From Ashinkailepas kermadecensis (Eukaryota; Arthropoda; Thecostraca; Neolepadidae): a DNA stretch of 64,000 nt. The stretch lies in NCBI GenBank assembly GCA_034440615.1, contig JAOTOM010004673.1, forward strand, positions 124,001 to 188,000. The letters run 5' to 3'. The position numbers and the translations under genes are program-made. Shown in pieces: positions 37,386-48,894 of this stretch; the stretch's first letter is position 1; the number at the start of each line of letters is the position of its first letter. Below the pieces are notes generated by a model. That model was not told the DNA's origin. It saw nothing but the letters and a program-made list of their open reading frames with translations, and ran no database searches.

Positions 37386-38384
37386 CATAGCAACAGGAGG
37401 GACACCACTGGCGAGAGAGGAATTGCCACGGACAGAGTGGTGCTAACGCTGGCTGGATCAGAACCAACTCAGCTGGTCGGGATTGAATGTGACGGCGAGA
37501 AAGGCCGGCGTCCGCCCGGAGGTCGCCCGGAGACGAGCAGGTCCACCCGGCCGGTCGTCGGGCACGGCACATCGGAGCCGCACGACACCTCCTCCGCCAG
37601 CCGGCACGTGTGAGGAGCGTCGGACGACCGGAGGCGTCGCTATTGATCCGGTATCTGTGTTTGATGCCGACGTGCCGTGCGGTGGCAGGCATTTGCGGCA
37701 GCCAACGCCAGAGACGACCAGTCGGTACACGCGCGCCCGTGCAACTCGGACGAAAACCGCCGCGACAGTGTGCCGCGATCTCCTCGCGAGCTCCTGAGGC
37801 GGAACGTGTCGATCCGTGGATCCCCGGGAGACTTACGGCAGGAAAGCGATATTGCCGCCCGGCAATGAGCCAGCTCGTTGTAACGAACTTCAACACCAGC
37901 GACGTGCCAGGCGCGTGCAGCGACGAGATCGAACCAATGTCGAGCCGCACGGATGTATCCGAGAAACCTCTTCGCGCCGATGGTTTATGTCCGGCCTAGA
38001 AAATGCACGCCCCGAATATGGCTGTCCCGCCGCATCCAAGCCGCAAGCAATGGTACCGTTTGTGACACGCAGTAGACGACGCACTTCTGGGGGGGGGGGG
38101 TGATTAAAGGCGTGCCAGACCATAGAGGTCATTTGCGCCGCCTTGAAAGAGAGTGGGTTTTGTGAGCAGGTTTAAGTATTAAATGAGATAAAGGAACCTT
38201 ACGCTATAGTGTATGTGACGTTAAGGCGCTGAAAACGGAGTCTGGGCGAGGGACATCTCTCGGATGATTAGTGCTTCAGTTTACTTTACTCCTCGGCAAG
38301 ATCGCACTTCTTTGTGTGCCTCTGTGCTTGTCCGGAATTTGTGCTCTGTGACAAATGGGGTTAATGCGCCAAATACAGGGTTGT

Positions 38385-38455
38385 GGCTTATTGTGCCAAG
38401 CTGCCAAGCTGCCAAGCTTATTGTGGCTTATTGTGCCAAGCTGTGGCACAATAAG
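38385..38455. repeat. Short direct repeats with a 12-bp hairpin
   Basis: GTGGCTTATTGTGCCAAGCT occurs twice with CCAAGCTG repeats between. The second copy forms a perfect 12-bp stem (38427-38438 with 38444-38455, loop AGCTG). Confidence 0.85.
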
Positions 38456-40682
38456 AAACCTGGTCATATGAGGAGTACATTCTGCAAACGAAGTCAAATC
38501 GTCCGATCACACTGCCTGGGGAAATATGGCCGGTCGAGTAGCCATGAATTTGATAATGGTAGGGTCAAAGCTTCAGATTTTACCTCGTGCTAACATGTTC
38601 GAGAGTGGGACAATGAACAATGCGGAGCGTACATTTTCACTGCTAACTAGAGGGTCAATCTCCATCACCACCCCCTGGCTACCTCACTCGGTATGATGAA
38701 ACAAAGAGGTAAGAATGGGCGGGACCAAGTAACCCATAGTCCCTGAATTTCGGTACCCTCAGTCTCAGGTAATCCTACACATTGCACGGTAATAACAAAT
38801 CTAGAAAGCTTAACGCAGTTGTTCTGGGTGTTTCATCCACCACGAAAATTAATCATGTACTTAGTTTGTTACTTTTATCAGTCATTTAACACCTGTGTTT
38901 ACAAACAATGCTGCGTAGAGAAACACCATGCTCACTTACGCAGATTAGCTTCATTTCATGTTAAATACGCATCGCACTTTGCATTACATTCTGCTGGCTT
39001 TGCCAATATCTCACACCCGACGGCATGAAGGGAAAACCCACCCCTGCCTTCCAACTCACCACCACCACACGCATTCGGTAATTTTTACATCCTATTAGGG
39101 AAAATAGCGCGACGTAGCATGGCGACTTTATCACGATACTGAAATCCTGAATTCCTGGGTATTGCTACAACATACACCCAACACCTAACACTCACTACTA
39201 AGCATTGCCAATAGTGGTCATATACTGGATATACCGTCGCAAGATCCCTGCAACATCTATTCTTTCATGCATCTTATCTCACCCTCCTTCGCAACCTTGC
39301 AGTGGAAATCTCACAGGAGCCGAGTGGCTCTGACTGTTCGCTCCCTATCCTTATATCACCCATGAAAACGACTGTGACGTAAGAGGCACGCAAGTAGGTA
39401 TTGACGCTGTGGCTTATTAGTGCAAGCTTGGCTACATTTTCAGCTCCATTTGGCTATTATTTGGCACACCAGCGAGGGGCCCCAGTTAGTGTATGCACCG
39501 TTGGCTGCAGTGCTGTCAGGTCACCAGGTCAGCATGGCCAATGGCGGACCGGTGCGTTTTTATTACCAGCGGGCTAGGGACGCGCTCTCTTCGCGATTAG
39601 TAGTAATTATTGCTGGCTGGTCAGTCGACGAACCGCCTGCGACCCAACCCGGTTCGCATCGACCCAGTCTGCACTTAAACCGGCCTTTCTTCGCATGTCA
39701 TTACGGCCGCCGGAAGCTTCATCAAAGTAAGCGTTTCACTGGGAGTGACAAATACGACGCATTAGGGCGGCGGCGGGGCGAGGCGGCCAGGCAGAGAGGC
39801 GCGGCGCACGCATCATTTACATCGGCACCGCCGTCAGCGGCCGAAATGCGCCTCTTTTGCGCGTTCTCCGTCGACAAAGAGCCCGCTAAAGCCCAGATAT
39901 AAAGTGCGATCCGGACCGGGCAAGTTTGTCAGCAAGTTGGCGCTGCTTGCCGCAAAGTTATTCGCGCACCGCCACCGGCCGAGACCGAAGGCGTCGGTAG
40001 CCGTGCGTGGGCCCGCAGAAAAAATAGCAGCAAACTTTGCCCCGGGGGAGTAATTACACGGCCAACTCGTAAACAAGCTCCGACTGGAGCAACTGCCGCC
40101 CGGCCGGGATGCCACGCGGCCGGCCGCCGGAGACGGCCGTGCGATCGGCCGCCGTTCAGAAACAGCCGCGCCCGTACTGACGGCACCGCCAAATGTTATG
40201 GCAGTCGTCAGGGTGTGTTTACCTGGCCGCCCGACAAACTGGCACATCCCTGTTTTTACGGGACGAGCACGTTCTCAGCGGCTGACCATCGCGCAAACAA
40301 TCGGCAAGTGACCGGTCGAGCGTGGGCAGTCGGTGAAGCGAGGCCGCACGCGAGACGAGACTCTGCGCTTTGTTGAGAGGCGGTGGGATGTGCGCGAGTG
40401 GGGGGGGGGGGCGGAGACACAGAAAGCCTTCAGCTCTTTCGTCTCGGCCGACTGTCGGAACCGTCATGGGGACAGGGAAACTGGGCAGCCAGGAGTAACG
40501 CTCGAACACATCCACATACAATCATCCCGCATCGCGTCTGCCAACAACTCACGTCAAAAACTCACCACCGCAACATCTCTGAAGCGAGCCCTAGGTTACA
40601 CCACGTCAGATAGCTTTTCAGGCCATACAATCATCTCAGGTCACGGCACAGGTCCAGCTCCATTACAGCAGGGAGTACTCAC

Positions 40683-41789
40683 CCTGGCCTCTGGGCATTT
40701 GCCGTACAGGATCTTGCCCGAGATGTAGTCCAAGTTGCGATATTGCATCGTGCCGTTGAAACACATGTGTATGTTCTCGTTGAACTTGTAGTCGACCTCG
40801 GCCAGCGGGAACACACAGACGGCCGAGCTGTTCTGGTACACCATCGTGCTGCCGTCACTGGGCGAGAACACCGCCACCAGCACCAGGTCACCGGCCGAGA
40901 CGCCGGCGGCGGCGGCCAGGTCACTTCCGGCCGTCGTCAGCCGCGCCGACCGCACCAAGTTGTACGCACCGCACTCCACAGTTACCTCGGTGTAACTGCT
41001 GTAGTTGGGGTCCGTCACACAGACGCGCGCTATCCGCGAAATGTACCCCACCTCGTCCTGACCGGGCAGGTGCGACTTCTTCTGCACGGTCACGAAGTAC
41101 ACGTAGTCGCCGGCGGCGAAGCCGGCCTTGTACTGCACCAGGAAGTGGTCGCGGTACTTGACGTCCACGCGCAGCAGCGACTCGTGCGTGAAGGTGGACT
41201 CGGCCAGCTTCATGTTCGTCAGCTCCCTGGTGGCGATGGCCGGCACGACGAAGCGGTACGGTCCGGCGCCCGTGAACGTGGCCGCCACGTACAGCACCTG
41301 CGAGCCGGTGCTGGAGTGGTAGCGCTCCGGGCCGAGGAAGCCCACCGTGGACGCGTGCTCGGCGTTGGCGGCCACCTCGACGGCGTGGAACTCTGAGTTG
41401 GAGATGTTGGCGAGGCTGTGCAGCCGGCAGGCGCCCTGGTGCACCGAGCCGCAGCTGAGCAGGCTGTCGTCGACCGGCACCAGCAGCTTGTTGATGTTGT
41501 CGGTGGGCGCGGTGGGCGCGTCTGGTGACTGGCAGCCGGTGGCGGCGCACCGCACCGAGTCGGCCTGCGGGCCGGTCTTCACCAGCGACAGCAGCTGCAG
41601 GTCGAGGCCCAGCTCCAGCAGCCGGTTGACGCCGGCTACGTACAGCCGGCCGGTGTCGGCGGCCACCACCAGGTGCTGCAGCCGGCGCGTCTCGTTGTGC
41701 AGGTCCAGCTGCGCCACCAGCGGGCGCGACGGCAGGCGCGCGGCGGCCGCCGCCGCCACCGTCAGCCACATCAGCTGTAGTGATGTCAT
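40683..41789 (-). CDS. PlexB: Plexin B-like, coding exon 1: signal peptide and most of the sema domain
   Basis: This exon encodes residues 1-369. Plexins are single-pass cell-surface receptors for semaphorins and act in axon guidance and cell motility; the sema beta-propeller binds the ligand. I chose the ATG at 41789 because it opens a secretory signal (MTSLQLMW, then a run of Ala, residues 1 to about 20) and has G at -3. The frame is also open upstream to the splice acceptor, without another ATG. Family-like segments are RLYVAGVNRLLEL, TGPQADSVRC, DNINKLLV, SCGSVHQGACRLHSL, SRIARVCVTDPNYSSYTEV and CFNGTMQYRNLDYISG. N-glycosylation sequons are visible at NET, NIS, NYS, NSS and NGT. The exon ends phase 0 at a strong donor (AGG|GTGAGT, GT at 40682-40681). 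Most codons end in G or C. The plexin assignment is secure; the B class rests mainly on exons 2 and 4. Confidence 0.93.
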
Positions 41790-41831
41790 AGCCGCGCCGG
41801 AGCCGGCCGCGCCTGCATCTCCCGGCCGCCC
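41790..41831 (-). other. PlexB: 5' UTR part of plexin exon 1, with an upstream splice acceptor
   Basis: Directly above the start codon the minus strand reads a pyrimidine-rich stretch ending in TTCTGTTGCAG, with the AG at 41833-41832. This is a good 3' splice site 42 bases before the ATG. It implies at least one further upstream exon, probably non-coding, and an intron of unknown length to the right. The 42 bases contain no stop in the ATG frame, so a start in the upstream exon is possible but is not needed to explain the signal peptide. I could not identify the donor partner or the promoter. Confidence 0.6.
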
Positions 41832-42713
41832 CTGCAACAGAAGCGCGACCCGGTCAGTCTGGTGGTCGAGACGAGGCCGGCACGTCGGCGGTCGCCGCGT
41901 CGCCGCCGAAAACTACAGCCAATTAGCGCGTGCACGACGGGCGGTTCGTCGGCGTCGGCAACAGGCGGGCCGGGAAGAGTTCACTTGGGCGCCGGAACGA
42001 GCCGGCCGGTCGATAGCCGAGCGGCGCGCGACCGTCCGCACCGGTGTTATCACGCAGGGCACAAGTCAACACGGCACCTCGGCCGACCGCGCCTGTGCAC
42101 ACGCCGGCCGGCGGCGCCGCCAGCGGGCCCGCGTCGGCGCCGCTCATCTCGGCACGCTGTTTATCGGCAGTGTTTGCCAATTGTTCATCTGGCGGGTTGC
42201 ACCGCACCGACACTCCCGCCGCCCTCGCCGTCGCCGTCGACTGTGACGATAAGGACAAATACAAAGGCGACAATCGATCAGGCAGATATCGGATCTGGCG
42301 GATATCAACACGAAAGCTGGCATGACGTGCGTGACGTCGCCTGGTCGGGTCAGTCGCCAACCGACCAGCAACCAGGTGATCTTCGAGAGAGCCACGCCGC
42401 CGAGCCAGACCAAACATCGCTATGGTGATGGACACGAAGGCAAGGACGGGTTGAATGTACTTACCCGCCGCGTAGGCTCCACATGATCGACGAGTCTAAT
42501 CTGCTCCAAGCGGGCGCATTCCGTCAACGACTGCACCGCCAAACCAGCTCCTCGACACTTCGACCACAACATGACAGGTCGCCAAACCACCAGCACCGTC
42601 CCCGAGCACACGGCGGCAGGCAGCCGTAACACTCTGGCAGTGCGCGTCCATCTGCCTCGGCCACGCCCCGGGGACAGACGCGGCGACGGGGCAGCCAACA
42701 GGCCGGCGCCGGT

Positions 42714-43026
42714 GGCCAGGGGACCGCCGGACCACCGACCGGCAGACGGTGACCGTCAGGCGGCAGTGGCCAGGGGACCGCCGGACCACCGACCGGCAGA
42801 CGGTGACCGTCAGGCGGCAGCGGCCAGAGGACCGGCGGACCGCCGGACCACCGACCGGCAGACGGTGACCGTCAGGCGGCAGTGGCCAGGGGACCGCCGG
42901 ACCACCGACCGGCAGACGGTGACCGTCAGGCGGCAGCGGCCGGGGACCGCCGGACCACCGACCGGCAGACGGTGACCGTCAGGCGGCAGCGGCCGGGGAA
43001 CCGCCGGACCACCGACCGGCAGACAG
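42714..43026. repeat. 54-bp minisatellite, about 6 copies
   Basis: The unit begins CGGCAGACGGTGACCGTCAG and contains GGCGGCAGTGGCCAGGGGAC. Copies have small deletions. It starts about 900 bases upstream of the exon 1 acceptor. Confidence 0.9.
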
Positions 43027-43398
43027 TCAGGCGACAGTGACCGTGGCGGCAGCGGCCGGTGTGCGGCAGGTCGGGCCGCACCCGGCCGAGGCGCCACGGC
43101 GCGCGACCTCTGCGAGCGCGCTGAAAGGCTGAGCGGGCCGGCGCGGCCGCCCCCCGTCGCGGCGCGCCATTGTTCGGCTCCAGGTGAGAGAGAGCGGCGA
43201 TAATGCCGCCCGTTTATCCGGCGCGGTGCCGGCCGGACGGCTGGCCGGCCGCGCCGCGCGCTGGGCCGAGATAATCGCGTCGGGCGGGCGTCTCCGGCGG
43301 CAGCCGCGGTGGCACCTGGTGCCGTCGGCGGGATGACCGCACCCCGCCTGCCGGCCGACGGTCAATAAAGTGGACACCGGCCGGCGTCACACACCACC

Positions 43399-43592
43399 GG
43401 TGACGTCACACCACACAGCTAACGAGTGACGTCACGCCACACAGCTAACGTCACTCGACGCCGGTGACGTGCACGACACCGACGACGTCGCACCGCACCG
43501 GTGACGCCGGGCGACACTGGTGCTACCGCAAGGGACGGGCGACGTCGCATGCGAGATGCATGACGTCACGTGACACCACACGTGACGTCACA
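43399..43592. promoter_or_regulatory. Cluster of four CRE palindromes (TGACGTCA)
   Basis: TGACGTCA occurs at 43401, 43427, 43561 and 43583, with further CGTCA and CACGTGA half-sites between. The first two lie in an imperfect 26-bp direct repeat. Consensus cAMP response elements bind CREB/ATF factors. The position, 1.6 kb upstream of the plexin exon 1 acceptor, makes a regulatory role possible but unproven. Confidence 0.3.
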
Positions 43593-44184
43593 CACATCCC
43601 GGCCGCCACGGCGGGACCTGGGGCGCGTTGTCGGCGCCGTCGGTGGCCGCTGACAGGGGCGTTGCTCGGGTGTGCGCCGACGCTCGTGACCGTAGCCGCG
43701 GAGGACCGCGCCGTTCGACGCACGGCCGGTGCGGTCCGAGCAGTCGTGCATGGGCGCGTCGTGCCGCATCTGCACGCCGCACACGTCTGCGCCCGCCCGC
43801 CGGCCCGCACCGCGTCCAGAGTGCATAGTTCCAATGATTTTTATTGAATATTAACAAGGCGCGCGCGGAGCGCGGAAGATGGCGGCGACGGCTGCGTGGA
43901 GGCGACCGCGGTGGTGCGGCGGCGGTTGTGGCGGCAGCGGCAGCGGCGGCTCCAGTAACGGCTTGGCGGCGGCTGTGGCGACGCGGTCGCGGCCCCCATC
44001 GCACCGACCGCGACCGGCGGCCACGCTGATTGCCGCCGAGCGCGAGCTAATTTGTGTGAGGCAGCTTCCGAGTGATTGAGTCCGCTATTGTTTTTGATTA
44101 CCTGTCCACCGCTAATTTCGTCTAATGACGCGCCGGCGGCTGTTTGGTGAGGTGGCCGGCGACAACAGCGGTGCCGAGCGACCG

Positions 44185-44692
44185 TCGCCAGCGGCTCAGC
44201 GAGCCGTCAGGCCCGTACTGCTGCCGTCGCCAGCGGCTCAGCGAGCCGTCAGGCCCGTACTGCTGCCGCCGCCAGCGGCTCAGCGAGCCGTCAGGCCCGT
44301 ACTGCTGCCGCCGCCAGCGGCTCAGCGAGTCATGAGGCCCGTACTGCTGCCGCCGCCAGCGGCTCAGCGAGCCGTCAGGCCCGTACTGCTGCCGTCGCCA
44401 GCGGCTCAGCGAGCCGTCAGGCCCGTACTGCTGCCGCCGCCAGCGGCTCAGCGAGCCGTCAGGCCCGTACTGCTGCCGCCGCCAGCGGCTCAGCGAGCCG
44501 TCAGGCCCGTACTGCTGCCGCCGCCAGCGGCTCAGCGAGCCGTCAGGCTCGTACTGCTGTCGCCGCCAGCGGCTCAGCGAGCCGTCAGACCCGTACTGCT
44601 GCCGCCGCCATCGGCTCAGCGAGCCGTCAGGCTCGTACTGCTGCCGCCGCCAGCGGCTCAGCGAGCCGTCAGACCCGTACTGCTGCCTCCGC
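44185..44692. repeat. 42-bp minisatellite, about 12 copies
   Basis: The unit is CCGTACTGCTGCCGCCGCCA followed by GCGGCTCAGCGAGCCGTCAGGC. It is a multiple of three, so a 14-residue period stays open on both strands (202 codons on plus, 228 on minus). Confidence 0.93.
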
Positions 44693-45190
44693 CGCCGCCG
44701 GCCGAGCACGGCCAGTTCATGACCAGATCCTGACACGAAATGGCCGCACTTGACCGACTCTCGAGCGTTAGGCCCCGCTGACGCCCGTGGTGAAATGCAG
44801 TGCTGCATCTTACGTCACCTGCTGCTCTGCCCGCCGGACCAGCGCGTGCGCCCAGTCAGTAGAATGTGAATAATGAATAATGTACGCAGATGAGTGAATA
44901 ATGCAATGTTGTAATAGATATAAATATAGCCACCAGATTTCACACCACCCACATCTGATCCCAATTAGGCGTATGCGGCTACACGCAATGTTATTTATTG
45001 CAACAGTAGGTAACACAAGGTAGGAGATAATGATGTATTGCAGTGCTTGCTTTAGTTTCAGTGCAGCTAATGAACGTTCTAAGGAATGGCTCCCAGCTAG
45101 AGTTCAGCCATGGACGAATTTGAACAAATTTGCGTATTAACTGTTTTGTCAAATCACATAAAGCTGCCATACACTGTGTATCTCACAGAT
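44693..45190. other. No feature recognised
   Basis: This AT-richer unique stretch lies between two arrays. No gene, RNA or element is apparent. Confidence 0.5.
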
Positions 45191-45785
45191 AATCCAGCTG
45201 ACAGTATTGCACTGTCCAACAGGGTCCATCTGACAGTGCGACATTGTCCGACAGGTGCCAGCTGATAGTGCAACGCTGTCCTACAGGGTCCAGTTGGAAA
45301 TGCGACACCGTCAGACAGTGTTAATCTGTGCGACACTGTCCGGCAGGTGCCAGCCGACAGTGCGACACTGTCCGACAGGGTCCATCTCATCACTGTCCGA
45401 CATGGTTCAGCTGACAGCACGACAGGGTCCAGCTGACAGTGCGACACCGTCCGACAGGGTCCCGCTGACAGTACGACACTGTCCGACATGGTCCCGCTGA
45501 CAGTGCGACACCGTCCGACATGGTCCCGCTGACAGTGTGACACTGTCCGACATGGTCCCGCTGACAGTGCGACACCGTCCGACAGGGTCCCGCTGACAGT
45601 ACGACACTGTCCGACATGGTCCCGCTGACAGTGCGACACTGTCCGACATGGTTCCGCTGACAGTGCGACACCGTCCGACAGGGCCCCTGACAGTGCGACA
45701 CTGCCCGACATGGTCCCGCTGACAGTGCGACACAGTCCAACAGGGCTCAGCTGACAGTGCGACACCGTCCGACAGGGTGCCACCG
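45190..45785. repeat. Minisatellite of about 32 bp
   Basis: CTGACAGTGCGACACTGTCC followed by GACATGGTCCCG repeats about 18 times. The left third is more diverged than the right. Confidence 0.9.
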
Positions 45786-45896
45786 ACGCCGTCCGCTGCG
45801 GAGTCAGACCAGCCCGGCGTCCGCTGCACTGGATCAGTCGGGCCAATGTAAATAAACAGGGCGACCGGCTGTGCTGTCGGCTGGCCAGCCCGATCC

Positions 45897-46793
45897 GTGT
45901 GGGAGACAGCCTGAGACGGAGCCGTGGGAGACGGAGCCGGTGGGAGACGGAGCCATTGGAGACGAGCCGTAGACGGGCCGGAGACGTTGCAGTCGTTCGC
46001 CCGCCGCCGCTGTGGGGCGGTGTGCCGAGGCCACAGTACAGCCTGTACGACGTCCTCTCTCACGGCTGCCAGCCGACCAGTTCGAGCCATGTGGGAGACG
46101 GAGCCGTGTAGGAGACGGAGCCGTGTGGGAGACGGAGCCATGTGGGAGACGGAGCCGTGTGGGAGACGGAGCCATGTGGGAGACGGAGCCGTGTGGGAGA
46201 GCCTGGAGCCATGTGGGAGACAGAGCCGTGTGGGAGACTGAGCCATGTGGGAGACGGAGCCGTGTAGGGCAGACGGAGCCGTGTGGGAGACGGAGCCGTG
46301 TAGGAGACGGAGCCATGTGGGAGACGGAGCCATGTGGGAGACGGGATGTGGGAGACGGAGCCGTGTAGGAGACGGAGCCGTGTGGGAGACGGAGCCATGT
46401 GGGAGACGGAGCCGTGTGGGAGACGGAGCCGTGTGGGAGACTGAGCCATGTGGGAGACAGAGCCGTGTAGGAGACGGAGCCATGTGGGAGACGGAGCCGT
46501 GTAGGAGACGGAGCCATGTGGGAGACGGAGCCATGTGGGAGACGGAGCCGTGTAGGAGACGGAGCCGTGTGGGAGACGGAGCCATGTGGGAGACTGAGCC
46601 ATGTGGGAGACAGAGCCGTGTAGGAGACGGAGCCATGTGGGTGGGAGACGGAGCCGTGTAGGAGACGGAGCCATGTGGGAGACGGAGCCATGTGGGAGAC
46701 GGAGCCGTGTAGGAGACGGAGCCGTGTAGGAGACGGAGCCGTGTAGGAGACGGAGCCGTGTAGGAGACGGAGCCGTGTGGGAGACGGTGTGCC
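45897..46793. repeat. 18-bp minisatellite, about 40 copies, interrupted
   Basis: The unit GTGTGGGAGACGGAGCCG and its CATG/TAGG variants fill 46088-46793, with a few diverged copies at 45897-45960. The intervening block at about 46021-46070 recurs after the array at 46788-46836. Confidence 0.93.
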
Positions 46794-46861
46794 GAGGCCA
46801 CAGCACGGCCTGTACGCGTCCTCTCTCACGACTGCCGGTGACGGAAATGATTGCCGTCGTA

Positions 46862-47552
46862 CCGCAGGTGGCATCACGGTGCAGCACGTCTCAGTCGTAC
46901 CGCAGGTGACATCACGGTGCGGCACGTCTTCTGTCGTACCGCAGGTGACATCACGGTGCAGCACGTCTCAGTCGTACCGCAGGTGACATCACGGTGCGGC
47001 ACGTCTTCTGTCGTACCGCAGGTGACATCACGGTGCAGCACGTCTCAGTCGTACCGCAGGTGACATCGCGGTGCAGTACGTCTCAGTCGTACCGCAGGTG
47101 ACATCACGGTGCAGCACGTCTCAGTCGTACCGCAGGTGACATCGCGGTGCGGCACGTCTCAGTCGTACCGCAGGTGACATCACGGTGCGGCACGTCTTCT
47201 GTCGTACCGCAGGTGACATCGCGGTGCGGCACGTCTCAGTCGTACCGCAGGTGACATCACGGTGCAGCACGTCTCAGTCGTACCGCAGGTGACATCGCGG
47301 TGCGGCACGTCTCAGTCGTACCGCAGGTGACATCACGGTGCGGCACGTCTTCTGTCGTACCGCAGGTGACATCACGGTGCAGCACGTCTCAGTCGTACCG
47401 CAGGTGACATCACGGTGCGGCACGTCTCAGTCGTACCGCAGGTGACATCACGGTGCGGCACGTCTCAGTCGTACCGCAGGTGACATCACGGTGCAGCACG
47501 TCTCAGTCGTACCGCAGGTGACATCACGGTGCGGCACGTTTCAGTCGTGCCG
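46862..47552. repeat. 38-bp minisatellite, about 18 copies
   Basis: The unit is GTCGTACCGCAGGTGACATC followed by ACGGTGCAGCACGTCTCA. Each copy contains CAGGTG. Two-state sites (CAGCACG/CGGCACG, CTCA/CTTCT) show higher-order mixing. Confidence 0.93.
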
Positions 47553-48114
47553 ACTCGACCCCGGTACGGTTCAGTTCGTGCCGGCACTGTCGGCACTCGT
47601 GTCAGTCATGGACTGGCGCGGTTTCCCAGCCGCCTTTGCTGATCGACAGCGCGCCGCCAACCACCGCGATTGGTCTCGGCCACGGTCGCACAAACACCGG
47701 AAGCGATAATGGTCCGATGGCCGGCGCGCGCGGCCTGCTCCAATAACCCGGCGCCGAGCGAGCGTGGTTCGTGACGGCCGGCAGACATTCGGCGCCAGTT
47801 CCGGCCGGTGACGAGTCGCACCGCCCACCGTCGGCCCGACGCCGAGCACGTCCGTCACAAAGAGACGGGTCGGCCCGGTCGGCCCGGTCGGCGGCGCTGG
47901 TTTCTTCACGTCCGCACCGTGCGCGGGCCCGATCCCCGGCACCGTCCGCCGCCAGGGCCGACCCGCATTGACATTCCGCCGGCCGGACGGCGGCGACCGC
48001 CTCTCGCGGTCAATCTCGGCTGTCGGTCGGCCACGGCCACGGCCACGAACGCCGCCGGCACGTCTCCGTCGCTAACGGCCGGCTCAGCTCAAAGTCGCAA
48101 CACAACTGTGTCGG

Positions 48115-48890
48115 ACACAGAGCGGCCGCTGAGCGTGTCAGGGACGGTCTCAGCTCCCACTGCGGCCCGATACTGAGCATGTCAGGGATGGTCTCAGCTC
48201 CCACTGCGGCCCGATACTGAGCATGTCAGGGACGGGCTCAGCTCCCACTGCGGCTCGGCCGCTGAGCGTGTCAGGGACGGGCTCAGCTCCCACTGCGGCC
48301 CGATACTGAGCAGGTCAGGGATGGTCTCAGCTTCCACTGCGGCCAGATACTGAGCATGTCAGGGACGGGCTCAGCTCCCACTGCGGCTCGGCCGCTGAGC
48401 GTGTCAGGGACAAGCTCAGCTCCCACTGCAGCTCGGCCGCTGAACATGTTAGAGACGAGCTCAGCTCCCACTGCGGCTCGGCCGCTGAGCATGTCAGGGA
48501 CGGGCTCAGCTCCCACTGCAGTTCGGCCGCTGATCATGTCAGGGACAAGCTCAGCTCCCACTGCAGCTCGGCCGCTGAACATGTTAGAGACGAGCTCAGC
48601 TCCCACTGCGGCTCGGCCGCTGAGCATGTCAGGGACGGGCTCAGCTCCCACTGCAGTTCGGCCGCTGATCATGTCAGGGACAAGCTCAGCTCCCACTGCA
48701 GCTCGGCCGCTGAACATGTTAGAGACGAGCTCAGCTCCCACTGCAGCTCGGCAGCTGAGCATGTCAGGGACGGGCTCAGCTCCCACTGCAGCTCGGTCGC
48801 TGATCATGTCAGGGATGAGCTCAGCTCCTACTGTAGCCCGATGCTGAGCAGGTTAGGGACGAGTTCAGCTCCTACTGCAGCCCGACCGGG
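48115..48890. repeat. 45-bp minisatellite, about 17 copies
   Basis: The unit is CTGAGCATGTCAGGGACGGG followed by CTCAGCTCCCACTGCGGCTCGGCCG. A three-unit higher-order period is visible at 48420-48720. It is a multiple of three and open on both strands. Confidence 0.93.
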
Positions 48891-48894
48891 CGCG

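Larger units (their letters stand above)
28702..40682 (-). other. Plexin intron 1 (about 12 kb)
   Basis: This GT-AG phase 0 intron joins coding exons 1 and 2. It contains 83-bp, 53-bp, 32-bp (two unrelated) and 24-bp arrays, a degenerate dispersed repeat near 34.1 kb and two short hairpins. I see no gene in the remainder (for example 31400-33000, 34320-36480 and 38100-40600). Confidence 0.8.
41834..44180. other. GC-rich region just upstream of the plexin coding start
   Basis: This stretch is CpG-rich and contains the 54-bp array and the CRE-like cluster listed below. A non-coding first exon and promoter could lie here or further right, but I cannot place them. Open frames on the plus strand at 41347-42246 are antisense shadows of exon 1 and its flank. 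Confidence 0.4.

Noticed and set aside
40921..41769. Alternative minus-strand frame of 282 codons in exon 1
   Set aside because: A shifted reading of the same exon; Ala/Gly/Arg-rich and without plexin motifs.
41790..41837. Upstream start of exon 1 at 41837
   Set aside because: The codon there is TTG and overlaps the splice acceptor; the ATG at 41789 opens the signal peptide.
40743..42246. Plus-strand frames of 217 and 299 codons over plexin exon 1
   Set aside because: Antisense shadows of a GC-rich exon; the minus-strand frame encodes a recognisable sema domain.
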